This document shows, piece after piece, positions 22,827 through 35,500 of a stretch of 64,000 nucleotides of DNA. Below the pieces are notes generated by a model. That model was given only the letters and a program-made list of their open reading frames with translations, had not been told where the DNA came from and did not search any database. The translations under genes were made by a program, and so were the position numbers. Source of the stretch: Sarcocystis neurona (taxonomy: Eukaryota; Apicomplexa; Conoidasida; Eucoccidiorida; Sarcocystidae). The stretch's first letter is position 1, and every line of letters begins with the position of its first letter. The stretch lies in NCBI GenBank assembly GCA_000727475.1, contig KL647293.1, forward strand, positions 3,794,437 to 3,858,436, written 5' to 3'.

Positions 22827-25800
22827 ATGGGGCAGTGGCACTCCGAGGCAGTACGAGCAGGAGCAGCAAGCTTTTCGGCTCCTGCTGCTGCTGTCACGTC
22901 TTTTTCTGTCTTTTCTCCCCCAGCAGTCGCTGCTTCCACTGCTTCTCGATGTCGCTCTTGGTCTCTTCTTTCCCCCTCCTCCTTCACCTCCTCAGCAGCA
23001 GGAGCAACTGTTCGTCCGTCTCGAATAAAAGCAACCTTGGCAGAAGCTTCCTTATCAGCTGCTGCGCCGTCACCACCAGCATCAACTGCAGCAACGAGCG
23101 TAGTCCGTCTGCGGACAGCAGCTGCAGCGGCGGCCTCTCCTCTCACGGCAGCCACCGCTCCTCCCCCCGCCGCATCACCCTTCGCCTGCTTCTTCTCCAA
23201 AAAGGCAGCAACAGCAGCCCCACAGCGAGTCACTGCGGGGTCCCAGCTAGCGGCAGCAGCAGCAGCAATGCTTGCGTTGTGTGTCACAGCAACAAGAGCC
23301 GAAGCAGCGGCCCCCTACGACTCAGCAGCAGCATCTCTCGCCTCCTCCTATTGGGAGCAACGAGAAGGGCCAGCTGCACCAGCGTTTGCCGAGGCGGTTG
23401 AGCCGTGGGAAGCAGCCGCAGCGGGTGGCGCGTCGTTCGAGCCGCCAGAAGAAGCAGCAGCAGGAGGAGGAAGCACTGATACCTTCTCCCCGCCAGCAGC
23501 AGGAGCACCACCAGGAGAAGTACACGAGTCGTATCGACGCGCCGACGCAGCAGCATACGAGTGGTATGCACCTTCAGCAGAAGCAGCAGCTCCGGTGGAA
23601 GAAGCCGATTTTCGGCAGAGACTTGAAGTGCCGGCGCTGTATGGTTTGTCCTTTCTGCATGACTTCTTGAACTATGCGACAGCTTTGTTGTGGTTTGCAG
23701 CGTACGCTGCGCTGCTGCGACGTGTGTGTCTGGCTCGCAATATTCAAGGTCTATCGCTGCAGTCGCTGTTCGCGCTTGTGTGGGTGGAAGTGAGTAACGT
23801 GCTGCTCGTCATTTGTCTGTCGCTGTACCACCGCAAGCCGCTGCATGCGGAGTTCTTTCTTGTCGACGTTTCCTCCGCTGCTGTCTCCCTTTTTACGTTC
23901 CTCTACGTGTCTCACTTCTTTGGCGGCAGCTACGAGGCGGAGCGAGACAACTTCGGCAAGCAGCTGACGCGCTTCGCTGCGCTGCAGCCCTACAGCAGAA
24001 AATACTACTTCGCAGTTCTCTACCTGCTGTCGCTCTGTCTCGCGATCCCCATGTTTCTCATGCGTCGTGCGTCCCTCCCCGCCTTCTCTCCTGCTGCACC
24101 GTCTCCTGTGCGTGCGGACGCTGCTGCTGCAGCCTCTGACGCCTTTGCTCGCTCCTCGTCCTCCTTCTTCGCTGCTGCATCGCTCTTTTCTTCTTCTTCC
24201 TCCTACTTTTTCCCCTTCTCTCTTTCCTGGTCCTCCATTTTCGTCTCTGCTGTTGCTCGTTGTGCCTTCTACCTGCTCTCCTTCTGGGAGTGCTTCAACG
24301 ACACGGTCCTCGCTCTGGCGCTCCTCCCACAGCTCTGCATGTTGTACAACAAACGCCCACGCAGAGTCGCCAGCCTCCTCGGCACGTTCGTGGCACTTCT
24401 TTTCTTCGCCAGAGTCTTCGCGTTCTTCTACTGGTTAGATCCTGCTGTGCAACTAATCCTCTCCTGTTTGTATCCGTATACACATATACGTATATACAGA
24501 TATATATATGTATATGTATACCATATGTATTTACGTACGTCTCTCCCTGTATATATATATATAAATGTATGCGCGGACTAAATACCGCATAGCTGTATAT
24601 ATACACATAGATATATGTGCTCGTCTGTCTGCACATACATGTATACACATATGTATGTGTTCACTTGTGACACTAGAGTACTAGTATATACGTCTTATGC
24701 TAGCGGTTCGTGAACCGTTGGTGACTAGAGTGATTTGAGTCTGGTGAGCATCCACGCAAAAACAACCTCTCCGGATCACGGGTAAAGTCGCTGGTATCGT
24801 GTCGCTTCCAACTACGAGGAGGGGGAGAAAGAGAGAAAAATATTACAAGTATATGCGTGGCAATCAACGCATATATATATATAGCATGTGTGTGTTTTTT
24901 GAGGTGCGCACTACTGCGTCGCGATAGAGCATACAACTATGTCCGTCTTATTCTTCCTCCTTCTGTTACCCGTCGTTCGTTCTCTCTCTGCTACCTACTT
25001 TCGGGCTTCTCTCTCGTTAGACACATGTGTGTGTATAAACGTATTTGTGTATCTTGCTGCAGTTTGCTCATCTAGACCGCTACACTTATATATATATATA
25101 TTCGTATGTGTATGTGTTACTACTAATGTCGAGGCTCTGGCTGCCTCTTCGAAGAGGATCCATATAGGTCTTATTCTGTGTAATGCAGGGCGCTCATTTA
25201 CTCTCTTCCGCCTATATGTATGTATATGTATAGATAGATATATTTCTTAATAGCGTATACATATATATATATATATATATGTAATGTACGCATGTGTACA
25301 TGCATGTGTATGGATGTAGGTACAAACGCCCGTGTTTCGATCAAGTGAAATTTTCATTTGCACAGGCGATCGGTCGTTTCTGCGCACTGGCCTTCTAGGG
25401 CTCGTTGACAACTGTGACACATGAAGGAAGGCTGCGCGTATGCGTAAGCGGCGTCAAAGCACACACTGAGCACATCTTGGGTGTAGTCGTTTTATGACAT
25501 AGAGAAAGACTGAGGCGTTGTGGCTGCACTGAAGCACTTTTTTGTTCAAGAGAGCTCCGCGCTTGCTTTCCTTATATTAGAAAGTGTTTGCACCTAGAAG
25601 TAGAGAGAGGTCGAGCGGCAGAACTGGAGGCAAGCCTGCGTTGTACACCAAAAGATATAAAAGAGCATTCTCGACAGGGAGGTCTCGCTCAAGAACAAAA
25701 ACGCAGACACGTGTGCGGGGCGTGAAATATCACGCTTCGCACCGCATCTGCCTACAGGGTTATAGAGACTTGTTTCATGCGGAAATTTACCTGTGTAGGT

Positions 25801-26693
25801 GCAGGCGCATGCACGTACACACTATATATATTTCTGTAGGCACGTACTGCTGTACGTGTGTGCTTGATTAGGCAAGAGTTTCTTTTTACGCACATTCAAC
25901 CCGTTGCAACCGTCTGCACGCCTATATACATACGTGTACTTACAGGTGTGTCTATGTGTGCACTTGTGGCTCAACGAGCGAATACTTTCCCCCGGGTGGC
26001 TCTTCGTCTGCATGCTGACACCCTGGAACACTTTTTGAGACGAGAAATGCTTGTTTCTTTGTGTGGGAAGAAGTTCTTGACGCAGAATTATGTAGCGACT
26101 GGGTCCGTCCACACGTGGCTCTACTTGAGCAGGTTGTGGGCGTGCAGACACTGGTACGCATTCGGTGTACATAGGCGCTAGGTGCAGCGATGCTACTGTC
26201 TTCTCTAGGCGAAGACGAAATAAGGTATACCTCATCATGCGTATATTTGAGTGGATCCCTCTCATCCGCGTGTGTGTATGTGTATGGATCTGTGTGCATA
26301 CGTTTTGTGTATACGGATTATATTGGTGGGAGACGTCCAGACAAGAGTAGGTGTGAAAATATATATATATATATACATGTATATGTATATATATATGTGT
26401 ATACATTTGCATAGATATACGAGTGCGTATACGTGTATGTAGACACACACCTATACTACGTATAAGAGAGGCTGCGGATGGATAGACACTCGTGCACCTT
26501 TTTGTGGGTTGACTGCCTTGGTTTTCTTTTTTTCTTCAGGTTGACCTTTCCATTGTTTCACAACGCATACCCTGCAGGGCGGGGCATTCACCTAGCAACT
26601 GAGGCCTTAAATATTCTCCTTCTGAGTGACTTTCTCTACTACTACCTCAGAGCGAGATTGTCAGGCGAAACAGACATCGCTTTGCCTCTCTAG
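22827..26693 (+). CDS. Divergent KDEL receptor / ERD2-like membrane protein
   Basis: Exons 22827-24433 and 26540-26693; intron about 2.1 kb, donor ctg|gttaga, acceptor ttttcttcag, restoring a TGG codon. About 586 residues. Residues 1-269 are a low-complexity Ala/Ser-rich extension, with a hydrophobic start MLALCVTATRAEAAA near residue 148. The ERD2 fold begins at LHDFLNYATALLWF, with GLSLQ (cf. SGLSLK), ERDNF (cf. the DNF of plant ERD2-like proteins), LALLPQLCM (cf. VAILPQLFM), FAFFYW at the junction, and LLLSDFLYYYLRARL at the end (cf. ILYCDFFYLYITKVL). Distance from the junction Trp to the DF motif is 29 residues against 26 in human KDELR. A roughly 60-residue Ala/Ser/Phe insert lies before the fifth helix. 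Family members retrieve HDEL/KDEL proteins from Golgi to ER; positions of human Arg47 and Asp50 are not conserved here, so ligand choice may differ. The second exon is the strongest evidence. Confidence 0.85.
24434..26539 (+). other. Intron of the ERD2-like gene
   Basis: TA-rich runs (24480-24570, 25255-25285, 26355-26415), a short region with no repeats around 25580-26180 and a normal pyrimidine-rich acceptor (ttttctttttttcttcag). No nested gene was recognised. Confidence 0.6.
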
Positions 26694-29600
26694 GTGTTTT
26701 TTCGTGTAGTGTCTCACATTTCTCACGTACCCACTTGTATTTGTGAAAGTGGCCATTCCTGCAGGTCTGCATAGGCAGCTTTGTCTTTCCACGTTCATAC
26801 TTGTAGATGCACATACATAAATGTTTACACGTATAGATACATGTGTATGCCTGCGTATGCGGGTACAGGCCTCTCAGCGCATTACGCACACGTGAAAGAG
26901 AGGTGCAAACACGTGCATCCTTAGAATCGGTCTGTTCGTCGTTCGCCGTAAGGGCGTACGTTCCCGCACCACCCTGCGAAGCTTTGCTGATGCTTGGTAG
27001 CAGCTGGGTGCCAGGCCCCCTGAGTACATACGAAAAGGTACTGGTGCCGCTCTGCCTGTTATCTGTACACAAAAGAAAGCGTTCTTGATTGTTACGCACG
27101 TAGTGACGTGCGTCTGACGCACTTGGATGGAGCTTCATTATTTGCCTTTCCTTCGGGAAACGACTAGCCGTGTGCGCGGACCGGGTCGTTTCGCCGAAGA
27201 ACTGGTGACGCTGCATCATCTGTGCGCTGCAGCTCTTCATTTTGTTGCCGTCTTCACGGCCAGAAGGACAGGCCCCAGGTGGCTCTGCAACTGCATCCGT
27301 GTGATGTCAGTCGGTTGTCATTACAGTGGAGGCCGGACGTGTAGAGATGTGAGTCGTATACGAAATAGCAACCGGCATGGTTGCTATGTTCTGAACAAAG
27401 GTTGGGATGCTGTGTAGGGTGCTACTTTGCGCTTTTGCACGTCAGGAGTCCAAGTGAGAGTTTTACTTCGCTAGATGGCGTGACGCACCGAAGTGGAGTC
27501 GGGACAGAGGCCCTTGGTAAATTTAAAGGAAAAAGCAGTGTATCGAGTGACTCACACTTGGGCTATGTGTGAAGACGCCTCATTTTCCTTGAAAGAGCGG
27601 TAATGTGCCTTTGATGCCTACTATGACTAGGAACGCGGCAACGCGTGCTCCTCCTTATACTGCAAGTAACTACTGAAGTGTGCAATGTTGTATTGTCCTA
27701 GATAGACAGAAATATACTCCAGGGAAGGGCACACTTAACAACGGGAAAATGGAGCCAGGGGGCTGCGTGATTCGTCCCAAACGTATAGGAGGTACGAGAA
27801 GCCGAATAATGTTATGTGCTCGATAATAGATCAGCCGAGTCAAAGAGTTTCACCAAGGCGGCTTTCGATGAGGATCTACTGTGGAATGTAAGGGAACGTC
27901 ATCTGTTGTGCATGTGGTATCGCACATCTCAGGCTTCAAATAATGGTGTGGTATGCTTCTCTTAAACCACAGGTCACGCCTCAACAGAAACATATTCGCA
28001 CCACTGTGAAAATGTACGGTTTACACGTCGTCGGATATGCCTGTGCAATGTAGTGGACCAACTTGGGATCAGCAAAAAAATATGTTCGCCATTTGGTGAG
28101 GCGCAGGCTGAAAGTGACGCAATCTCGTGATAATGCGCAGGCCGCGTGTCGACGGTACAACTGCATATCGTTCTGGGAAGCCAAATAAAGTGCTATGAGT
28201 ACGATGTCTGGACTGCATTGATTGTTAATTGAAGTAGAGTTGTGTTTTTACCGCTGAGTACGATAGTGGCTAATTCACAAGTGATTTCCGCCACGCCATG
28301 CTCTCAGATGTTTGCGTCTATATGCGTGCCGCCGCCTATATAGGCTACGTGGAATCATTGGTGAGGAGTTCCTATCAGGAAGATCAACCACAGGCCTTCT
28401 CCGCAGCCAACAAGGATAACAAGGGAAGCAAGTTTCTACCGACGGCGGTGACATTTCAGGTCCCGTCTTGCTCTTCGTCGGGCGCAACTCACTACACACT
28501 TGGCGACGCCGCGTGTACACAAATGTGGAAAAATTGCTGGCGTTGCATCAGGATACGTGGCCGAGTCCATCTGCAGTTCCTGCACGTTCAACACGCTGCT
28601 ATTACATTTTATACGGCTGTCTCATATTTTCTACATAAGTATACCTACCACAACTGCCGGTTTGCATACCAGTCGCACACCAAAGAGGGAAGTACTCGCT
28701 TTAACACAGATATGCAGATACCGTGGAGATACAGCTGCAAGGAAGGTGCAGTTGATAGATCCTCAGTAAAACTGCGTAGCTTTCCTCAGCGACACACTCG
28801 TGATCGAAGCGCACAGTACACATGTTTCCCCAAATTTTTTGCGTTCACACGAAGCACATTTTAGCCCTGGTGTCCATCACGGAACCTTCACTGCGCAAAA
28901 TGATACACAGGGGCATTCTTCCGTACGTGAGACCATACAGTTGTAGCGGCTGTTGGGCAGGGGCCGCCATCAGGACTCGATATACACGTGTAAAAGGAGG
29001 AGGTGCTGGTGAAGTTTACAACAGATTGCTGGCCCCTCTAAAAAAGCCGACCTCCCTGGCGCTGGTGCTACGGTGCAGAGTTGTCGTCCTCTATGCTACA
29101 CAGCTGTTCGACAAACTGGGAGATAGGTGTCGCTCGGGAGTTGTTCACTTGTATGCGTCTGATGACAGGCAAGCAGATAAGTGTTATAAACACTCAATAA
29201 CGTATAAGTGAGCGAGCGTCACTTTACAGAGGGCCAAATAGGTAGGCAGGTTGAATCTTGCGAGACCTCGGGCGCTTGTTATACCGCTTCAAGCTTCCTG
29301 CGGGGGACACTGTAGCTGAGTTTTGTTTCTATACTTCGTGAAAAGACAACACTGCAGAGGTCTGCACAAGCAAACTTGCTTGCTGTGCGGGCTGCACCCT
29401 CTCGCAAAGGTAGAGCTCCTTCGGGAGCGGTAGCGCGGATCTGCTCAAAGGAGGATGTACGACGTACATTCGTTCGCCACATTGATGCATGGAGGTATAG
29501 TAATTCTCACTGTTACATATGTTGGTGCCTTCTTGGTGCACTCACAACTTGATGTACACCATCTCGTGGAATTAGTCGTACTACGTTCTCGTACAAAGTA

Positions 29601-32400
29601 TACTCACCCGCTTGTATCCACGGTAGAATGGAACTATTCATGCCTGTGCGCTTAACTTGTGGTAGAACATCAATTTTCTCCGGTAACAGGTCCACGCTAT
29701 GTGGACGTGTTGTATACGAGCGTCGACCAGCAACGTCCGCAGTTCAAATGGCTACCGCTGAGGCGAGGCAACAGCTTGTGGACAGAGACGAATACGTTGT
29801 TATGTATGTCACAACTATAGCTGTTATCTTTGTGTCGAAGGGACCACGCAAACGTGTCGCAGCGGCCTTTGCCCCTCCCGAGAGCAGAACGGCTTCAACT
29901 CGTAATCTGGTATGAGGTAATGTGCGTGCTACGCGCCTAAATATCTGTACGTTCGCAGGTATACAAATCATAATTTTTTGGTGGGGTGAGGTTGGCACTT
30001 GAACAAGGCTATATGCTGTCTTCTTAGTTGCGTCAGAGCCCAATCTAGGATCTCGAAATGAGTATGCGGATACCTTGTCCGTATGTATCGCACCGCTCAT
30101 CTACCGTCACTGCCCATCCACAATAGTGTGCAACGAAACGTTGGGGGGGAGGGACTTCGGTCTACTACGCACGGATCTCAATTGACTTTTGAACACCGCC
30201 CCCTAAAGGGGGACTACAGCCCTTTCGTGGTCGCACGAAAGTGGGCCGTTCCAAAGTTGTAATTCTGGAGGCAGTGAATAAACGTAACCGTTCTTCCTGA
30301 AGCAGTGTAACAGAAGAGAGTCGCGTTGGTCGGGTTCAACACCAACGGTGAATAGTCATTCTTTTAAATATTTCGCGGTCATCAGTACGTGGGATAGCCT
30401 TACGTAAATTGTGAGTGCCTCGTCATAATACTCCGATATAACGGAAGCATTTGAGGGAGTTCTGAGAGGTGTCGTAACCTGGGTGGCAGAATAGTGGTCA
30501 CTTGAGTGTTGACAACCTGCTCAGGGAGGCAAAATGCAACATCCTCATTTGTGGCACGGTGGATTGCCGGCAGTGCCACTTGCATATCCCTTTCTGGAAC
30601 AGTGACCTTTTCGCGTGTTCGGCCTTCGCAAGCAGCTTGTCTTTCGTAACATTCGTCACAAGAATATCTTCAAAAAGTAGCACACTACAAACAACTCAAC
30701 AGGTTAGCACAAAATGGATGGCGTCGGTGCACTATGTGTGATTATCATTAAACATCTGTAACGTGCTGCGTGTGTGTTACCGGGAAAAGGAGTAACAACG
30801 ATCCACCACTTTAAGGCGTGGCTAAAAGCCCCGTTGGTTCCACGTGCTACCCCCGGGCGTGCTCAAGACCTTCCTTTGACAAGGAAGCATGCGACACCTG
30901 TCAACCGCGTCAGTCAGCCGGCCGCAGTCTTGCCAAAGGAGGCGCAGTCTTGTCGAAGGAGGCGCAGCCTTTGCTAACTATACACAACTACTGTGCAACG
31001 ACAGTGAGGAACGGGGGGCACGGCAGAGTCCGCCGCACGCCTATCAAGTGAATGGACTCTTTCTTCAGCTATATCCGAAGTTGGAACTGTTCCAACAATT
31101 ATCTGGCCAGGAACAGCTCACTGGTGCTTTTAATTGCCAGAACCCTTCCTGGCGCGGCCTCTCAAAGCGCAGGAGACAAAATACACTAGAGCCTCACGGT
31201 GACCCTATTAACTGCGCGTCTACGTGGTTTCATGGCGCATGTAGAAGTGGCAGACGACGCTGCAGCAAACCTGCCAGTAAGAGGGCGACTCATTAAAGTT
31301 TTGTATCGATCCGTCCCCGCTTCGGTCGTAAACGAACACCGAACGTACTTGCGAACTTTTGTTGAACAAGAAACTTACTTTGAGTTGGGCATGACCTGCC
31401 TACCAAGGGTGTTCTGACCTTTCCTGTAGAAGAGCCCGTGCAGAAAGCAACGAAGCGCCTCTGGCGAAAGCGCTGCAGTGATGTCGACGGAAAGGCGGAG
31501 AGCAGGCCTGAATGCGGCGCCGCTGTAGACACAGGTGAACGAGTATCAGAACCCTCCATTTGTTGCGACCGTGGCGCTACCCCGTCGAGAGTCTTAACTA
31601 TGTCAATGGAATATCTAAGTAAACTGTCGAAATGATACTGACATTTCCGAGGCGAAAGGTAACCGCGGCCGTGGAAAGCATTTGTTATCTCCAAAACTTC
31701 ATTTGGAGGACAACGTAAGCAAGTCTGCGTACGGCTGAAGAAGTGGGTTGTGAAACCCCCTAGTCGTGCAGACGAATGAAGAAATTTACAGATCATGGAC
31801 GCAAGGCCTGGAGGCCGGTAACAAGAGGAAAAGGAGGCGGATGCGAAGAACGCGGTGCGCGGACAACTGGGGGCGAAAAATTTGGAAGAAAAGGTGGTTT
31901 ACCTCCGCACGGAGAAAATGAAGGACCGCTCAAGCGGTCCATGGCGGAAAGCTGGTGGCGAACTGCAGGAGTCCGCTGGAAAGCTGTCTGCGGTCAAACC
32001 ATGCGCGTTCTTTCCAGATTCCTTTCCTATTTCCTATCGTTCTGCAAGGCACTGCTTACTCGGCTTAACCCAGACGGTTGGAAATCCTTCTCGTGTCTGC
32101 ATCCGCCGGCGGAAGGTGCTATCACGGTAAAGCAATCGTTCTACAAGTGTTTTCAAGTATTTTCGGGAAACCAAGTAATGGTAGTGGTATTTATGTCGCA
32201 GACACGAAAGGAAAACATGTAATCTGCTTTGCAAAACGTGCGGGTAACACTGCGGACATCTTCCCCAGTTTCTGTTGAGGGGATGTAGTCCCTGCGCTTG
32301 CGTCCTTCAGTTGCGTCTCGTCGTTTGAGGCTTTCATCACCCCAGTCGATAGAAACTGTAGTCATGATGCGTATTGTGTCTTACACGTTGTTCCCACGTA
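26694..32400. other. Repeat-poor DNA without a recognised gene
   Basis: Moderate complexity and near-balanced base composition. Some open frames are longer than expected (28298-28864 plus, 188 codons, real ATG; 28822-29211 plus, 129 codons; 31776-32222 plus), but none shows a family, clear splice context or codon bias. A small hairpin-rich patch (ccccctaaaggggg) lies near 30200. An exon-like piece at about 31430-31530 (acceptor ctttcctgtag, donor cacag|gtgaac) may belong to the 5' end of the gene that follows. Confidence 0.35.
28298..28864 (+). CDS. Hypothetical open frame of 188 codons
   Basis: It opens with a genuine ATG (gccATGctc) and runs uninterrupted to TAG. The protein has scattered Cys, Tyr and His and no recognisable domain or signal peptide. 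It overlaps another 129-codon frame at its 3' end. It may be chance or part of a decayed gene. Confidence 0.15.
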   Translation: MLSDVCVYMRAAAYIGYVESLVRSSYQEDQPQAFSAANKDNKGSKFLPTAVTFQVPSCSSSGATHYTLGDAACTQMWKNCWRCIRIRGRVHLQFLHVQHAAITFYTAVSYFLHKYTYHNCRFAYQSHTKEGSTRFNTDMQIPWRYSCKEGAVDRSSVKLRSFPQRHTRDRSAQYTCFPKFFAFTRSTF

Positions 32401-32581
32401 TTTCGTGTGCTCGGGCTGCACGATGTTGAAGCCTGTCCGCAACCCCTGCCCAATAACAAAATCACCAGCACTTCTGCTGTCTCCCAGTGCCGGCGGAACA
32501 GTCGCCACAAACCACCGCGGCCCCCGCGGATTCTGTTACTTAATGTCATTTGGGTAAGTACATGTTGTCACGTGTTTACAG

Positions 32582-35500
32582 GATCGCCCAGCTAAGAGAC
32601 GCACTGTCCAGAAGAGTGCTGCCGGCCGCCTGTCTGGAAAGAAGCTGGCAAAAGGTGCTCCACTAGCTGGTGTTGTAAAAGGAACCTCAGACACGATCAA
32701 GGCGAAGGCTTCCAAAAGGAAGACAGAGAAACCTCAGAAGGAGTCAGTGGAGACGAAGACGTGCTCTGAGCAGGCAGGCTCCTCCTTTTCCTCTAGCCCT
32801 ACCTCATTTGCAGTTGAGGCTGGAGATGGATATCAGGGAGTTGAGGAAGCCGCCACCTTGTGTCGGCGAGGGCAAAACCGTCTAACGAAAGAACGATCGC
32901 ATGCATCACAACAAACTTCCAAGCAACAGAGTCTCTCTGGGGATGATGCGTGCAGAGTGCCGTCTGCGACCGTTGCTGCTGCGGAATCAGCAAATACAGA
33001 CAGTGTGCACTCACTGGGGACACCCGCTCTCACTGCAGGAGCTGCTCGAAAAGACGACTGCACTGTATCACCAGATAGATTCCCTTTTGCTGGAAGGCCT
33101 CAATCGTCGACAACTATTGTGGCGGCCCGTGCTAATGCTGCGGCCGACGAGACCCCGCCCTTTCCACCTGAAGCTGACAGGAAGCCTCCTGCCTCTGTTT
33201 GTGCTGGTATCCCACACGCTGCAAAGGACGACAGCCTTCACAAACATGTCTCCTCGAAAGACTCATTCTCCACGGGCGACGCGCTGCGAAATGCTTCGAA
33301 GGATGAGGAGGACGACGGCTTCACGCTTGCAACCGGTCGCAGTAGAAAGCCGACAGTTCGAAAACCGGCAGGCGAGTTTCAGTATTTCAGTGGTGGGCCT
33401 GCGTTGCAGCAAAGCGACAGTGGCTATACAGTGGCTTTGGGAAAGGATATCGGCAGCTTCTCCGGTGCAATTACACGGAATCTTTTGCATTTGAGACCTG
33501 CATGTGGATTCCGTCGGGAGCTGCGCTCAAATAACAAGACCACCTCGCGCACGAATAAGGTTGTAGAGAAACACCTATCACGTTTGCAGTACAACGGAGT
33601 AGGTGGGATAGACGATATCGCTGGTTTGTCGCATCAGCGGACTGCAGAATTACCGATCGTCATCGAGGAGGACCCCCTGGAAAAGGTCGAGCCACCTCCA
33701 ACAAATATCTCCTCAACACAAAGAACAGGAGCTTCTCGCCACGTGGAACGGAGGCCGGAATCTTCAGCGAAACCGCAGACAGTAGGCAGTTCCACGAATC
33801 ACCTACAGCTGGAGAATGCGATTGGGCAGATGACAGCAGACACTTTCACGAAGGACGCGTCACTGCCGCCGTCCGAGAAAGAAGAGACTTTTTTGACACC
33901 ACGGGACAAAACGCAGGTGAAACATCTATCCGAGATGCGGCAGAGAACTGGCAGTGCGGAATTTGTTGCTGCCATAAACACGTCAAGACAAGGAAGTGCA
34001 ACGGACGTGCACGCAAATGTAGCTGAGCAGAGTCCTTCGACTCCTGCAACAGGCGAAGCTGCCGTTAGCCTTGGACGTGTAGCTGCGACAACAATACAGG
34101 CCGCCAAGGAGGAGAAGACAGCTATGGAAGAGATGCAGGAAGGAAAGAGACAGCAACCCGAACAGCCAAAACGCTGGGGAGACCGTCTGAGTGATGAAGA
34201 AGACGATATTTGTTCTTGGGGCTCGCGAGAAAGCGGTGAAAAACGTGCTTCTTGCTTTCCTTTCACTCAGAGTTCTGCTGTGCCCTCGAATTCTTGCTGT
34301 GGAAGCCACCAGCAGCTTGCTACGCCTCAGGCAGCAAGACAAGCTACACCGAAGACTACGCCGCATAGAACGAAAGGAGGATTTCGTACTGCGGGGGGTC
34401 TGCATGTGCCTGTGGGTGAGCATGAACTGTCAAAGCGACAGGAAAGAGACACACGGGCACGACCTGTGAGTTTTATTGCCAGAGAATCCAACCAGCATGA
34501 GTTGAGCAGAGCTGGTCAAAGAATGACACCAGCTGCAGAATTCTCTTTTTCACCAAAGGGCCCTTCTTTCCTAGCCGGTCGGGCATACAGAACGCATAAA
34601 CAGAAAACACCCGAGGCCGTCCCACATGGGGAAGCAGACGTTGCCACCTGCTGGTCCTCATTAAGCAATGCAGCGCACGTCAAAGCAGGGAAATCGACCG
34701 CTCTTTCTGACAGGTTAGTGCGCATGCAAAAGGAGATCCACTCAGAGGGTAGGAAACTGTACAACGCAGGCATATAAAATGCACGTTTCTGTCCAACACA
34801 TGCCGTCTCCGGTGGTTGTGAACCTTTGAAATAACACCGACTTCTTTGCGCCCTATGTGCATTTATTCGAAACTCCCGAATAGGTCTTCCTACAAGGCTG
34901 AGCTCGTAATCTTTGGTGTATACGACGTTGCCCGCCGCCACATGTGTGTTATCTTCAGTTCGACCAACAAGCAGACGAGCGTCAAGCTGATTTGTAGAGT
35001 GTCCCCTGGTGATGTTCAATGTACCCGCGTTCGCCGTGATTCGTTAACTGGGAAGCACAGCGGCGAAAAAAAACATATTGTCACTGATGCTGAATATGCC
35101 ATCCATATGTCCTGTGAGAATACCCCCCCTCTCTATTAAATTCGAAGGTGGCTTTGCTGTTTCTGGTGTGTCATCCTTTCTTTCCTGTTGTAGCACTACC
35201 TCCAGCAGTCTTGCTTACCTGTTTGAGCCTTTTTCCCGCCGTCGTGGCTCCTTCCGTCCCGACTCTGCACCCTACAGCCGCCGTCTCCAGTCGCAACACG
35301 TGAAGTGGTGTTTGGCACCAGGAGAAGCAGCTGACGAGAGAGAGAAAGGCTTTTCTTCAAGAAGTACAGGGACGCACCCTGCAGCTGCTAGACTGCAAGT
35401 GGGATCGATCTGGCGTGTACGAGATCAGCACCAGCCTCCAGCAGGGACAGAGGGAGACTTGAGCAGAAAATCATCCACCTGCGCAGGAAACATGTCAAAG

